Assembly (NCBI GenBank): GCA_036266845.1
Contig: DATAXI010000129.1
Coordinates: forward strand, 1 to 19,002
Direction of reading: 5' to 3'
Source: DATAXI01 sp036266845
Lineage (GTDB): Bacteria; Verrucomicrobiota; Verrucomicrobiia; Chthoniobacterales; Chthoniobacteraceae
Length of the DNA: 19,002 nt
In this document: one piece after another, positions 8,005 to 15,156 of the stretch
How the letters are laid out: each line of letters starts with the position of its first letter
Numbering within the stretch: position 1 is the first letter of the stretch
Notes under the pieces: generated by a model
Told to the model about the DNA's origin: nothing
Databases searched by the model: none
What the model saw: the letters and a program-made list of their open reading frames with translations, nothing else
Made by a program: the position numbers and the translations under genes

Positions 8005-8868
8005 TCAGCCCAGGGCCATCTGGGCGGTGGTGATTTCCAGCAATTCCGTGGTGATGCTGGCCTGGCGGATCTTGTTGTACTCGAGCGTAAGGTCTTTGAT
8101 GAGTTGCTTCGCGTTGTCGGTGGCGTTCTTCATGGCCACCATTCGCGCGCTGTGCTCGGAGGCCCGGGAGTCGAGCACCATCTGGTACACCTGGAAGTGG
8201 ACGTAATGCGGCAGAATCCCCGCCAGCACTTCCGTCGCGCTCGGCTCATAGGTAAATTCGACTTCGGAGTTCTCCTGCGGCTTTCCCTGGTCCTTGGGCA
8301 AATCGGTTGCGGAGATCGGCAGCAGCGTCTGGACCGTCGGCTTGAGCGTGAGCGTATTGACAAAGCGCGTGTAGAGCACGCTGACGCGGTCGTATTCCCG
8401 CGCCAGGAATTTATCGATCAGGAATTTCGATACCGGCTTGGTATCGCCCAGGGTGGGCGAATCCTTGAGGGCAAAATCCGCAAGCAGATCCTTTTTAGTT
8501 CGCGCGAGATACTGCACCGCCTTGCGCCCGGTGGCCACATAGCTGGCCGGCGCTTTGTCAAATTGCGCGGTCTCCCGCAGCAGGTTGGTGTTCAGCGCGC
8601 CGCACAGGCCCTTGTCCGTGCTGATCACCAGCACCAGCTCCTTCTTGACCTCGCGCACTTCCAGCAGCGGGCTCAATTCGGGATTCGTCCGGCGGCTCAG
8701 CGATACCAGCACGCGATTCATCAGGTCCGCGTAGGGACGCCCCGCCATCGCCGCGCTCTGCGCCTTGCGCATCTTGGACGCGGCGACCATTTGCATCGCC
8801 TTGGTGATTTGCGCCGTGTTCTTGATCGATTTGATCCGGCGCCGGATGTCTCGGGTATTGGCCGCCAT
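8005..8868 (-). CDS. atpG: F1Fo ATP synthase subunit gamma
   Basis: Rotor shaft of F1. It has 287 residues, the normal length. Both halves of the coiled coil are visible: the N-terminal helix (TRDIRRRIKSIKNTAQITKAM, then VAASKMRKAQ) and the C-terminal helix (KNATDNAKQLIKDLTLEYNK through ITTELLEITTAQMAL). The globular middle contains ISTDKGLCGALNTNL, typical of the family. The ATG follows the atpA stop by 3 nt (TAA-TTT-ATG), so translation is very probably coupled to atpA. Confidence 0.98.
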   Translation of the reverse strand: MAANTRDIRRRIKSIKNTAQITKAMQMVAASKMRKAQSAAMAGRPYADLMNRVLVSLSRRTNPELSPLLEVREVKKELVLVISTDKGLCGALNTNLLRETAQFDKAPASYVATGRKAVQYLARTKKDLLADFALKDSPTLGDTKPVSKFLIDKFLAREYDRVSVLYTRFVNTLTLKPTVQTLLPISATDLPKDQGKPQENSEVEFTYEPSATEVLAGILPHYVHFQVYQMVLDSRASEHSARMVAMKNATDNAKQLIKDLTLEYNKIRQASITTELLEITTAQMALG

Positions 8869-8871
8869 AAA

Positions 8872-10398
8872 TTATCGCCAGGTCGATTTAAACTCGTCCG
8901 CCGCGCCGCGCAGCAGCCCCTCGACATCCTTGTCGATCTGCTTCTTGTCGCGAATCGCCGCGAGCACCGCTTCCTTGCGCGTGGTGAAAAACTCGTTGAG
9001 CTTCGTCTGGTACTCTTTCACCCGGTTCACCGGCACCTCGTCAAAGTAACCGTTCTGCATTGCCCATAGGATGGCGACCTGCTGCTCGATCGGGAGCGGC
9101 CGATACTGCGTCTGCTTGAAAAGCTCCACGATCCGCTGCCCGCGGTCGAGCTGCGCCTTGGTCTTCGCGTCCAGATCGGAGCCAAACTGCGCGAAGGCCG
9201 CCAGCTCGCGGAACTGGGCCAGATCACCCTTGATCTTGCCGGCCACCTGCTTGATCGCCTTGATCTGCGCGGCGCTGCCCACCCGGCTCACGGAAAGACC
9301 CACGGAGATGGCCGGGCGGACGCCCTGGTAAAAGAGATCGGTTTCCAGGTAAATCTGGCCGTCGGTGATGGAGATGACGTTCGTCGGGATGTACGCGGAG
9401 ACGTCGCCCGCCTGCGTCTCGATGATCGGCAGCGCGGTCAGCGAGCCGTTGCCGTTCTTCTCATTCACCCGGGCGCTGCGCTCGAGCAGGCGGGAGTGGA
9501 GATAGAAGACATCGCCCGGGTACGCCTCGCGGCCGGAGGGGCGCTTGAGCACCAGCGATACCTGGCGGTAGGCCACCGCATGCTTGGAGAGATCGTCAAA
9601 GACAATGAGCGCATCCATGCCGTTGTCCATGAACCACTCGCCCATCGCGACGCCGGAAAACGGCGCCAGGTATTGGGTGGTGGCGCTCTCCGCCGCCGGC
9701 GCGGTAACGATGATGGTGTACTGCAGCGCGCCATGCTCCTCGAGCACCGCCATGTTCCGGGCGACGTTGGAGTTCTTTTGCCCGATGGCGACGTAAATGG
9801 AATACATCGGGCGGAAGTCCGGCTTGCCCTCGTTGTCGCGGTTGATGTTCGCGTTGTTGATGATGGTGTCGATCGCGATGGTGGTCTTCCCCGTGGCGCG
9901 GTCGCCGATGATCAATTCGCGCTGGCCGCGCCCGATCGGGATCATCGCGTCGATGGCCATAATGCCGGTCTGCACCGGCTGGTTCACGGATTTCCGCTTG
10001 ATGATGCCGGGGGCGATCTTCTCCACCGGGTAGCTGACATCGCTCTTGATGGGGCCCTTGCCGTCCACCGGCTGGCCCAGCGCATTGACCACGCGGCCCA
10101 GCAGGCCCTTGCCCACCGGCACGGAGAGGAGGCGCCCGGTGGTCTTGACCTCGGTCCCTTCGGTAACGGAGGTAAAGTCCCCCAGCAGAATGCATCCCAC
10201 CTCGGTCTCCTCGAGGTTGAGCGCGAGGCCGTAGAGGCCGCCGGGAAATTCGATCATCTCGTTGAGCATGACGTCGCTCAGCCCCTCGATCTTGACCACG
10301 CCGTCGCCCGCCTCGCGGACGATTCCGGTGTTGGTCCGGGCCGTGGTGGTCTTCAGGCCGGCGATCTGGGATTCAAGTTCTTGAAGAATGGTGCTCAT
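8872..10398 (-). CDS. atpA: F1Fo ATP synthase subunit alpha
   Basis: Non-catalytic nucleotide-binding subunit of the F1 hexamer. The frame is open up to 10491, but the extra 31 codons overlap atpH and do not resemble the family. The ATG at 10398 gives MSTILQELESQIAGL and 508 residues, the usual size. The P-loop GDRATGKT is at 165-172 with K171. GIMAIDAMIPIGRGQRELIIG and the family signature PAISVGLSVSRVGS with its conserved arginine are present; the latter supplies the arginine finger to the beta active site. It lies 28 bp after atpH, with no Shine-Dalgarno sequence. Confidence 0.98.
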   Translation of the reverse strand: MSTILQELESQIAGLKTTTARTNTGIVREAGDGVVKIEGLSDVMLNEMIEFPGGLYGLALNLEETEVGCILLGDFTSVTEGTEVKTTGRLLSVPVGKGLLGRVVNALGQPVDGKGPIKSDVSYPVEKIAPGIIKRKSVNQPVQTGIMAIDAMIPIGRGQRELIIGDRATGKTTIAIDTIINNANINRDNEGKPDFRPMYSIYVAIGQKNSNVARNMAVLEEHGALQYTIIVTAPAAESATTQYLAPFSGVAMGEWFMDNGMDALIVFDDLSKHAVAYRQVSLVLKRPSGREAYPGDVFYLHSRLLERSARVNEKNGNGSLTALPIIETQAGDVSAYIPTNVISITDGQIYLETDLFYQGVRPAISVGLSVSRVGSAAQIKAIKQVAGKIKGDLAQFRELAAFAQFGSDLDAKTKAQLDRGQRIVELFKQTQYRPLPIEQQVAILWAMQNGYFDEVPVNRVKEYQTKLNEFFTTRKEAVLAAIRDKKQIDKDVEGLLRGAADEFKSTWR

Positions 10399-10426
10399 GG
10401 ATTGGGTAGGCTGCTGGGTAGAAAAA

Positions 10427-10828
10427 TCAAACGGTGGCAAGCTCCTGGTCCAGATGGTCCAGGCGGCAGCGGATGCTCCCGTCCCACACATCGCTGCCCA
10501 CGCGGATGCGCAGGCCGCCGATGAGGCTCGGGTTGATGCGGAAATCGGTGGTGAGGCTCTCGCCGTACTTGCTCTTCAAGTCCCGCAGGACCTGGGCGCT
10601 GGTTTCCTGGCTCAGTTCCGTGGCGCTCTCGATAACGGCGTGGCGCTTGTCCAGCTCCAGCCGGATGAGCCGGTGGTAGTTCTTCAGGATATCCACGTAA
10701 TGGCGCGGCTTCTCGGCCACAACCCGGGTCGCGATATTCCGGACCTTCCCCGCATCGAGCTGCCCGTTGGTAAAGCTGGCCTGGAACAACTCCTTGGATA
10801 CCTTGCGCACTTCCTTGCTGATCTTCAT
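10427..10828 (-). CDS. atpH: F1Fo ATP synthase subunit delta (short form)
   Basis: Peripheral-stalk subunit that clamps the b dimer to the top of the alpha3-beta3 head. The C-terminal part matches the family well: INPSLIGGLRIRVGSDVWDGSIRCRLDHL (105-125 and on) corresponds to the conserved delta ending. Total length is 133 residues against about 175-180 in most bacteria. The shortage falls in the N-terminal helical bundle that binds alpha. The reading frame is intact, and no frameshift or in-frame upstream start restores the missing part, because atpF ends 23 bp upstream. Position between atpF and atpA confirms the identity. Confidence 0.93.
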   Translation of the reverse strand: MKISKEVRKVSKELFQASFTNGQLDAGKVRNIATRVVAEKPRHYVDILKNYHRLIRLELDKRHAVIESATELSQETSAQVLRDLKSKYGESLTTDFRINPSLIGGLRIRVGSDVWDGSIRCRLDHLDQELATV

Positions 10829-10851
10829 AGGGGAGAATTCAATGATCCGCG

Positions 10852-11397
10852 CTAAGCCGCGATCTGGCTGGCGGTTTCTTCGTTGATGCGGCGCTGATCG
10901 TCGGTCGTCAGGATTTTGCCCGTGACTCTGCCGGTGGTCGCAATGACCAGTTGGCCCACCTCGCGCTTCAGATCGGACAGCATCCGGTCGTGCTCGATCC
11001 GCGCCGCCTCGTGCGCCTTGGCGACGATCTGTTCCGCCTCGGCTATGGCCTGCTGCGTCCGCTTCTCCGCGACCGCGCTGGCGCTCGCACGCGCTTCTTC
11101 GATCATTCGCTGCGCCTCGGCGTCCGCCGCGGTCAAAATATCCGATTTCTTCCGCTCGGCATCCGCCAGCTCCGCCTTGATACGCTCGGCGTTCTTGAGG
11201 CTCTCGGCGATTTTCTCCCGCCGCAGCTCCAGCACGGTGACGATCGGTTTGTAGGCAAATTTCTGAAGCAGAATGCAGACGATGACAAAGGAGATGCAGT
11301 TGGAAAGGAACTGCAGCCAGGTAAACCCGAAGGCATCGCCGGTTGCCTTTGCCGATTCCAAGAGGGGATTGGCCGCCAGAAGAATGGGAATGCTCAT
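10852..11397 (-). CDS. atpF: F1Fo ATP synthase subunit b
   Basis: Membrane-anchored peripheral-stalk subunit. I prefer the ATG at 11397 (MSIPILLAAN; 181 residues) over the TTG at 11427, which would place a codon run in a spacer that forms a hairpin. A single hydrophobic segment at about 25-45 (LQFLSNCISFVIVCILLQKF) is followed by the family motif YKPI. A long charged Ala/Glu/Lys/Arg-rich coiled coil then runs almost to the C-terminus. Only one b gene is present, so the stalk is a homodimer. Confidence 0.95.
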   Translation of the reverse strand: MSIPILLAANPLLESAKATGDAFGFTWLQFLSNCISFVIVCILLQKFAYKPIVTVLELRREKIAESLKNAERIKAELADAERKKSDILTAADAEAQRMIEEARASASAVAEKRTQQAIAEAEQIVAKAHEAARIEHDRMLSDLKREVGQLVIATTGRVTGKILTTDDQRRINEETASQIAA

Positions 11398-11435
11398 AGA
11401 AGTGCCGAAATAAAGATTCCTGAACAAAAACGGGC

Positions 11436-11460
11436 GCGAGGCCGGGCTGGCCGGCCTCGC
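11436..11460 (-). terminator. Strong hairpin with T-run between atpE and atpF (attenuator-like)
   Basis: GCGAGGCCGG (11436-11445) and CCGGCCTCGC (11451-11460) form a perfect 10 bp stem with a 5 nt loop. On the transcribed (minus) strand the stem is followed by GCCCGTTTTTG, a T-run four bases after the stem. It lies 10 nt after the atpE stop and upstream of atpF. Inference: partial terminator or mRNA 3' stabiliser that raises atpE relative to downstream genes. The 4 nt offset of the T-run suggests read-through rather than full termination. Confidence 0.6.
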
Positions 11461-11469
11461 ACCACCAGG

Positions 11470-11682
11470 TTACTTGGCGAGGTAGATCGCGTAGAACACG
11501 ATGGCTTCCGCAAACGCCGTAATCAGGATCGATTGAACGAGGACCTGAGTGGATGCGCCCGGATTGCGGCCAACGGCCATTGAGGATCCCGCGCCGATCA
11601 ATCCCACGCCGAGGCCTGAGCCCATGGCTGCAAGGCCGACGCCGACATTGCCGGATAGAACCGCTAACATTGGTGTAATCAT
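11470..11682 (-). CDS. atpE: F1Fo ATP synthase subunit c
   Basis: Proteolipid of the membrane rotor ring. It has 70 residues in two hydrophobic helices: the first has the glycine-rich packing motif (GSGLGVGLIGAG, 21-32), then the polar loop RNPG at 39-42. The second carries the ion-binding carboxylate E59 in ITAFAEAIVFYAIY. The Na+-type ligands are missing: there is no Gln in helix 1 opposite E59, and E59 is followed by Ala-Ile rather than Ser-Thr. A proton-driven enzyme is therefore inferred. An internal ATG at 11670 is possible but less likely. Spacers on both sides are 72-76 nt long and hold stem-loops, unlike the rest of the operon. Confidence 0.98.
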   Translation of the reverse strand: MITPMLAVLSGNVGVGLAAMGSGLGVGLIGAGSSMAVGRNPGASTQVLVQSILITAFAEAIVFYAIYLAK

Positions 11683-11710
11683 TATTGTTACGAGGTTGGT
11701 TGTGGTTTTC

Positions 11711-11745
11711 TTCAGCCCCCGCGGTTCGCCCGCGGTCAGGCTGAA
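11711..11745 (-). other. Two-part stem-loop between atpB and atpE
   Basis: TTCAGCC (11711-11717) pairs with GGCTGAA (11739-11745), and inside it CCGCGG (11719-11724) pairs with CCGCGG (11730-11735) around a TTCGC loop. The structure is 13 bp in total with a small internal loop. No T-run follows on the minus strand, so it is not an intrinsic terminator. It lies in the leader of atpE, 28 nt upstream of its start codon, and could act as an RNase processing site or translation-control element. Confidence 0.55.
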
Positions 11746-11758
11746 AAAGGGGTTAAAT

Positions 11759-12709
11759 TCAGTGGGGGTGCGATCCGTGCTGCTTATCGTCGCTATGCTG
11801 GCAGATCAGCAGGGTGAATACGGCGGTCAGCAGCATGAATACCATCGCCTGCACGATCCCCGTCAGCATTTCCATAAAATAAAAGGGGATCGGAATCGCG
11901 ATTCCGCAAAGGATCTTCAGCCACGCCGGGTGGCTCACCAGATGCGCCATTGCATCCATCATATTCTCGCCCGCAAAGATATTGCCATAGAGCCGGATGC
12001 TCAGGGAGATGGGCCGGAAGAGGATGGAAACGATCTCCAGCACGCCCACCAGCACAAAGAGCACCACCAGCAGCATCACCAGCCCCACCGGCAGGCTCTT
12101 GAGATCGCCTTTGGGACCAAACAGATGCATCAGGAATCCCCCCGGCCCGTTCGCCTGGAACGCCCAGATGAGCCACATCAGGAAGAACAGCATCGCCATC
12201 GCGAAGGTCATGTTGAAATCCGCGTTCGCCCCGCGCAGCAGCGGGCTGGAGATGTGATCCAGGCTCAGCAATGGGCCGTTCGCCGGCCCCCACCCGATGG
12301 TTCCCACCCCGGGAATCAGCCCAAACCAGTTGGTGAAGACGATCAGGATGAAGATGGTCGCAAAAAACCAGAAGGTCTTTTTGACCAACTGATGCCCGAT
12401 GATCCCCTCGAGCAGGTTCCAAAGCCCTTCAACCATCCATTCCCAAAAATTCTGCAACCCGTCCGGCACTTCCTTGATGTTGCGCGTCGCCATCTGCGCA
12501 AGAAAAATGATCCCGGCTGCGACAATCCACGTTTCCAGCATGGATCCGGATACCGGCAGCGGACCGATGTGGAAATCCACCGGCGATTTCAGCGGCAGTC
12601 CCTCGGTGTCTCCCGTCAGCGTGCCCTCCGCATGCGCAATTGCCGGCGCCCCGGCCACCAGGGCCAGTGTAAGCAACAATATAAAGAGACGGCAGAGCCT
12701 TTTCATCAT
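11759..12709 (-). CDS. atpB: F1Fo ATP synthase subunit a
   Basis: Membrane stator subunit that forms the two proton half-channels against the c-ring. It has 316 residues, longer than the roughly 270 of E. coli. The excess is an N-terminal signal-peptide-like segment (MMKRLCRLFILLLTLALVAG..., with likely cleavage after AHA at 25-27) and a histidine-rich tail (QHSDDKQHGSHPH). Several hydrophobic helices follow. The essential arginine is R239 in SLSIRLYGNIFAGEN. It is the first gene of the operon; no atpI or atpZ-like gene is seen upstream. The start is the first of two consecutive ATG codons, without Shine-Dalgarno sequence. Confidence 0.97.
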   Translation of the reverse strand: MMKRLCRLFILLLTLALVAGAPAIAHAEGTLTGDTEGLPLKSPVDFHIGPLPVSGSMLETWIVAAGIIFLAQMATRNIKEVPDGLQNFWEWMVEGLWNLLEGIIGHQLVKKTFWFFATIFILIVFTNWFGLIPGVGTIGWGPANGPLLSLDHISSPLLRGANADFNMTFAMAMLFFLMWLIWAFQANGPGGFLMHLFGPKGDLKSLPVGLVMLLVVLFVLVGVLEIVSILFRPISLSIRLYGNIFAGENMMDAMAHLVSHPAWLKILCGIAIPIPFYFMEMLTGIVQAMVFMLLTAVFTLLICQHSDDKQHGSHPH

Positions 12710-12826
12710 GATTCAACGGGCTCGTCGGCTCAGAAGAAAGCGAAGGCGCGCGGAGGGGACCACGGACCATCCGTGCCGGAGAGCGAGCGGATAGAACAAC
12801 AGCAAAAATGGGTTGGCAAGCGCTAT

Positions 12827-12844
12827 TTGTGAAAAATTTCACAA
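12827..12844. promoter_or_regulatory. CRP/FNR-type palindrome upstream of the atp operon
   Basis: TTGTGAAAAATTTCACAA is a perfect palindrome of two 8 bp arms around a central AA. It contains TGTGA-N6-TCACA (12828-12843), the half-site pattern and spacing bound by Crp-type regulators. It lies about 118-135 bp upstream of atpB, the only start nearby. Flanking GCGC on both sides (12820-12823 and 12845-12848) could extend it as a hairpin. That a regulator binds it is inferred. Confidence 0.55.
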
Positions 12845-12874
12845 GCGCCCAAACCCATGGCATCTACGACCTTA

Positions 12875-12897
12875 AATACATCGTTGACCGATGTATT
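12875..12897. promoter_or_regulatory. 9 bp inverted repeat in the atp upstream region
   Basis: AATACATCG (12875-12883) and CGATGTATT (12889-12897) are exact inverted copies separated by TTGAC. The element is AT-rich at its ends and lies about 166-189 bp upstream of atpB, next to a possible minus-strand -35 (CTGACA, 12914-12919). A suitable -10 cannot be assigned with confidence. Such a dyad fits an operator for a dimeric repressor; the cognate regulator is unknown. Confidence 0.45.
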
Positions 12898-13032
12898 ATT
12901 TCTACCTGACCCTTGTCAGAATTCAAAGCACTTTTTTTGGCAATTTTTTCCCAGCCATGCTCCGCCCACTCCCGGCGGCCTGCCCGCGGCCGCTTTGGCG
13001 ATTGGGATTTTGCCCGGCCTTTCCTGCGATTC

Positions 13033-14262
13033 TTACGGCGTCGGACTTGCCGGCGTGACGGTCACATCCTGCACCTCCACCGGCACCGCCCTCAGGATCG
13101 GATCGTTGTCATCCTGGAATGCATCCAGATAAAATTTGCCGTCCACCATGCCGCTGTTGCGGTCCCGCCGGCCATAGGTGCTCTTCTGATTCGCGGTCTG
13201 GCCATGCTCGTTGGCCACGTAGAATCCCTTCCCGCCGGGGATCGCCGCAATGCCGGAGAGCGACCCGTCGCGGTTATTGCCGTAAGGCGAAATCTCCAGT
13301 TCCTCCCACGGGACGGAAAGATAACCGGTCACCACCATGTCCGGCGAGATCAGCGCGACCTCCCGCTCCAGATCGGTCGTCACCAGGGCCGTGTCATCCA
13401 GAAAGGCGATTTGAAACGCCCGCTTGACGGTCGCGGAAGTCAGGCCCGTCCCATCCGCATTCAAGCGAAATACCATGCCGGCTTCCAAATCCGCCATCCA
13501 GATGCGTCCCTTGGAGTCCACCGCCACGCCTCGGAGGCTCCGGGCCCCGGGGATGGTCATCACGCCGCTGCCGCCAAGGCCGGCCGGAGTCGCCTTGCAC
13601 CCGCCGCTCACCATCCGGGTATCGATGATAAAACGGTGCAGCTCCTGGCTCTGCCGCTCGGTCGCGTACAGCACGGTATCGCCTCCCTCGGTCGTCACCG
13701 CCACCCCGTTGCAATCGTCCATCGGGATGCTCAGCAGCTCTTTCTGGAGATCGCCATCGTACACATCGACGCTCGTCCCGTCGGCCATGTAAACGCGATT
13801 GTCGTTATCCACCGCCAGCGCCTTGGGCCGGAATACCGGCAGCACCACTTTGGTCGCATTTTCGTAATCCGGGATGCGCAGATCGATCTTTCGCACTTCG
13901 CCCGCATTGGTCATGCGGCTGTTCTTTAATGCGAGCGGGGCGCCGTTGTTAAAGCTCTGGATATATCCCGCGTAGAGAAAATTCCCGTCCGGCGATATCG
14001 CCAGCGCGCGATTCGCCCGCGGGTAAACTTCCTGGGATTTTCCAAACACCGGCTGGCTGTTATCGATCAGGTATTGGACACTCCACCGGTAAGCCTGTGG
14101 GGCGGCGGCGGAGGCGGCGGCGGCGGACGCCAGGAGGGAGAGAGCGGCGAGCAGGGAGAGGCGCACGGGAGAGGATTTTTTGGGAAGGATGCAAGGGGCA
14201 GACTTGATGGTCAGCCCCGGTCCGTCAAGGATGAAGGCGCCGGCTCCCTCTCCCGGCTTCAT
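13033..14262 (-). CDS. Exported beta-propeller (NHL/SMP-30-like) protein, function unknown
   Basis: A 409-residue protein with repeated propeller-blade strands: RALAISPDGNFLYAGY, PKALAVDNDNRVYMADG, GVAVTTEGGDTVLYATE, GVAVDSKGRIWMADLEAG and GIAAIPGGKGFYVANEHG. These spell out the 'G-hydrophobic-x-D-x-x-G-x-hydrophobic-hydrophobic-A' pattern of NHL-like propellers. An Ala/Leu-rich stretch at 33-54 (LSLLAALSLLASAAAASAAA) is a signal peptide, so the mature protein is periplasmic or secreted. The ATG at 14262 is 4 nt after the transglutaminase stop (TGA-GGGG-ATG), which favours coupling but leaves a long 32-residue leader before the signal. A GTG at 14166 would start the signal peptide directly. 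No catalytic residues can be named. By its coupling to the transglutaminase gene it is probably the fourth member of the ATP-grasp operon. Confidence 0.75.
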   Translation of the reverse strand: MKPGEGAGAFILDGPGLTIKSAPCILPKKSSPVRLSLLAALSLLASAAAASAAAPQAYRWSVQYLIDNSQPVFGKSQEVYPRANRALAISPDGNFLYAGYIQSFNNGAPLALKNSRMTNAGEVRKIDLRIPDYENATKVVLPVFRPKALAVDNDNRVYMADGTSVDVYDGDLQKELLSIPMDDCNGVAVTTEGGDTVLYATERQSQELHRFIIDTRMVSGGCKATPAGLGGSGVMTIPGARSLRGVAVDSKGRIWMADLEAGMVFRLNADGTGLTSATVKRAFQIAFLDDTALVTTDLEREVALISPDMVVTGYLSVPWEELEISPYGNNRDGSLSGIAAIPGGKGFYVANEHGQTANQKSTYGRRDRNSGMVDGKFYLDAFQDDNDPILRAVPVEVQDVTVTPASPTP

Positions 14263-14266
14263 CCCC

Positions 14267-15109
14267 TCACGCCAGGTTTACATTGACCTCCACGGTCATC
14301 TTCTTGGTGCTCGGGCCGCGGTATGTCCCCTGCACCGGCACGATGTCCGCGTAATCCCTTCCCACGGCCACTTTCACATACCGCTCGTCGGCCTGCTGGC
14401 TGTTCGTGGGATCGAGCGCGCGCCAGCCGAAATCCGGGATATAAACCTCGCACCAGGCATGGCTGGCCTGCGCGCCCTCGAGTTGATCCAGCGGCCCGTT
14501 GTATAGATAGCCGCTGACATAACGCGCCGGGATTTTTAACGCCCGGCACATCGCGATCATCATGTGCGCAAAATCCTGGCATACCCCTTTGCGATGCTCG
14601 ACGATATCCGCGATCGGCGTGTGCACGGTCGTGATTTCCGGCTCGTACTCGAATGAGGAGTGAATGAACTCCATGATCTTCACCGCCGCCCGCCATGCGT
14701 CTTTCTCATCCAGCGTCGCATCCACCGCCAGGCGCCAGGCCGCGGGCTCCATGCCCACATGCTTGCTCGGCTGGAGAAAATCGTAACACTGCTCCATCGC
14801 GTAGCATTCCTTCAGCCGGCTCATCGGCACAGTCTGCTGCTCCGGAGGCAGGATCCGGGAGACAGTCGAGACGACGCTGTTGCTCTCGATGCTCAGGGAG
14901 GTGTGCGCCTCCGGGATCTCGAAGAAATGGACGCAATTCAGGTAGAAATCGAGGTAATGCTTGAGCTGTGTCGATGGGAGCACCTTCAGCAGGAAGGAAT
15001 GGCAAACCTGCCCGTCCGCGGAAGTCGGTTGCAACCGCGTTTCATTGAAGCTCTCAATGACCGCGGTGGGGTAATCATACCTCGTGCGATGAGTAACGTG
15101 CAGCTTCAT
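14267..15109 (-). CDS. Transglutaminase-like cysteine protein (bacterial type)
   Basis: A 280-residue protein of the bacterial transglutaminase-like superfamily, with the N-terminal bacterial transglutaminase domain (about 1-85, starting MKLHVTHRTRYDYPTAV). The papain-like core follows. The triad is complete: C177 in KGVCQDFAHMM, H217 in ASHAWCEVY, D233 in ALDPTN. Members may cleave, transfer or form amide bonds. No signal peptide is seen, so it acts in the cytoplasm. The ATG at 15109 is supported by an AAGGA Shine-Dalgarno sequence 6 nt upstream, unlike most genes here. An open frame upstream to 15844 is only the shadow of the alpha-E gene. Genes of this type regularly sit beside ATP-grasp and alpha-E genes, as here. 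Confidence 0.92.
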   Translation of the reverse strand: MKLHVTHRTRYDYPTAVIESFNETRLQPTSADGQVCHSFLLKVLPSTQLKHYLDFYLNCVHFFEIPEAHTSLSIESNSVVSTVSRILPPEQQTVPMSRLKECYAMEQCYDFLQPSKHVGMEPAAWRLAVDATLDEKDAWRAAVKIMEFIHSSFEYEPEITTVHTPIADIVEHRKGVCQDFAHMMIAMCRALKIPARYVSGYLYNGPLDQLEGAQASHAWCEVYIPDFGWRALDPTNSQQADERYVKVAVGRDYADIVPVQGTYRGPSTKKMTVEVNVNLA

Positions 15110-15132
15110 GATGGTTCCTTCGCTTTTGGCCC

Positions 15133-15150
15133 CGGGCGGTCCGCCGCCCG
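15133..15150 (-). other. GC-rich hairpin between the alpha-E and transglutaminase genes
   Basis: CGGGCGG (15133-15139) and CCGCCCG (15144-15150) form a perfect 7 bp stem with a TCCG loop in the 47 bp spacer, just after the alpha-E stop. On the minus strand it is followed by GGGCCAAAAG, so it is not a classic terminator. It may protect or process the mRNA. Confidence 0.4.
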
Positions 15151-15156
15151 TTTCCC

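Larger units (their letters stand above)
12710..13032 (-). other. 323 bp intergenic region upstream of the atp operon
   Basis: This gap separates the propeller gene from atpB. It holds the two palindromes listed separately, a small dyad CTGAC-N4-GTCAG (12906-12919), and a GC hairpin GCGGCC-N7-GGCCGC (12975-12993) 40 bp after the propeller stop that could help terminate that transcript, though no T-run follows. No convincing protein-coding frame is seen. The AT-rich part (about 12830-12960) is the likely atp promoter, but no good -35/-10 pair stands out. Confidence 0.5.

Noticed and set aside
6414..8033. 539-codon open frame antisense to atpD
   Set aside because: It lies opposite an unmistakable beta subunit. 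Its His/Arg/Gly-rich translation is typical of antisense shadows in GC-rich DNA, and it resembles no family.
11470..11682. Sodium-type ATP synthase
   Set aside because: The c subunit lacks the helix-1 glutamine and the Ser-Thr pair after the ion-binding glutamate that mark Na+-binding rings.
12429..12863. 144-codon minus-strand frame overlapping the start of atpB, considered as an atpI-like gene
   Set aside because: Most of it is atpB in another frame and it shows no transmembrane pattern of AtpI; the part upstream is the regulatory gap.
14095..14135. GCC/GGC-rich tract as a microsatellite or regulatory repeat
   Set aside because: It encodes the alanine-rich end of the propeller protein's signal peptide, which explains the composition.
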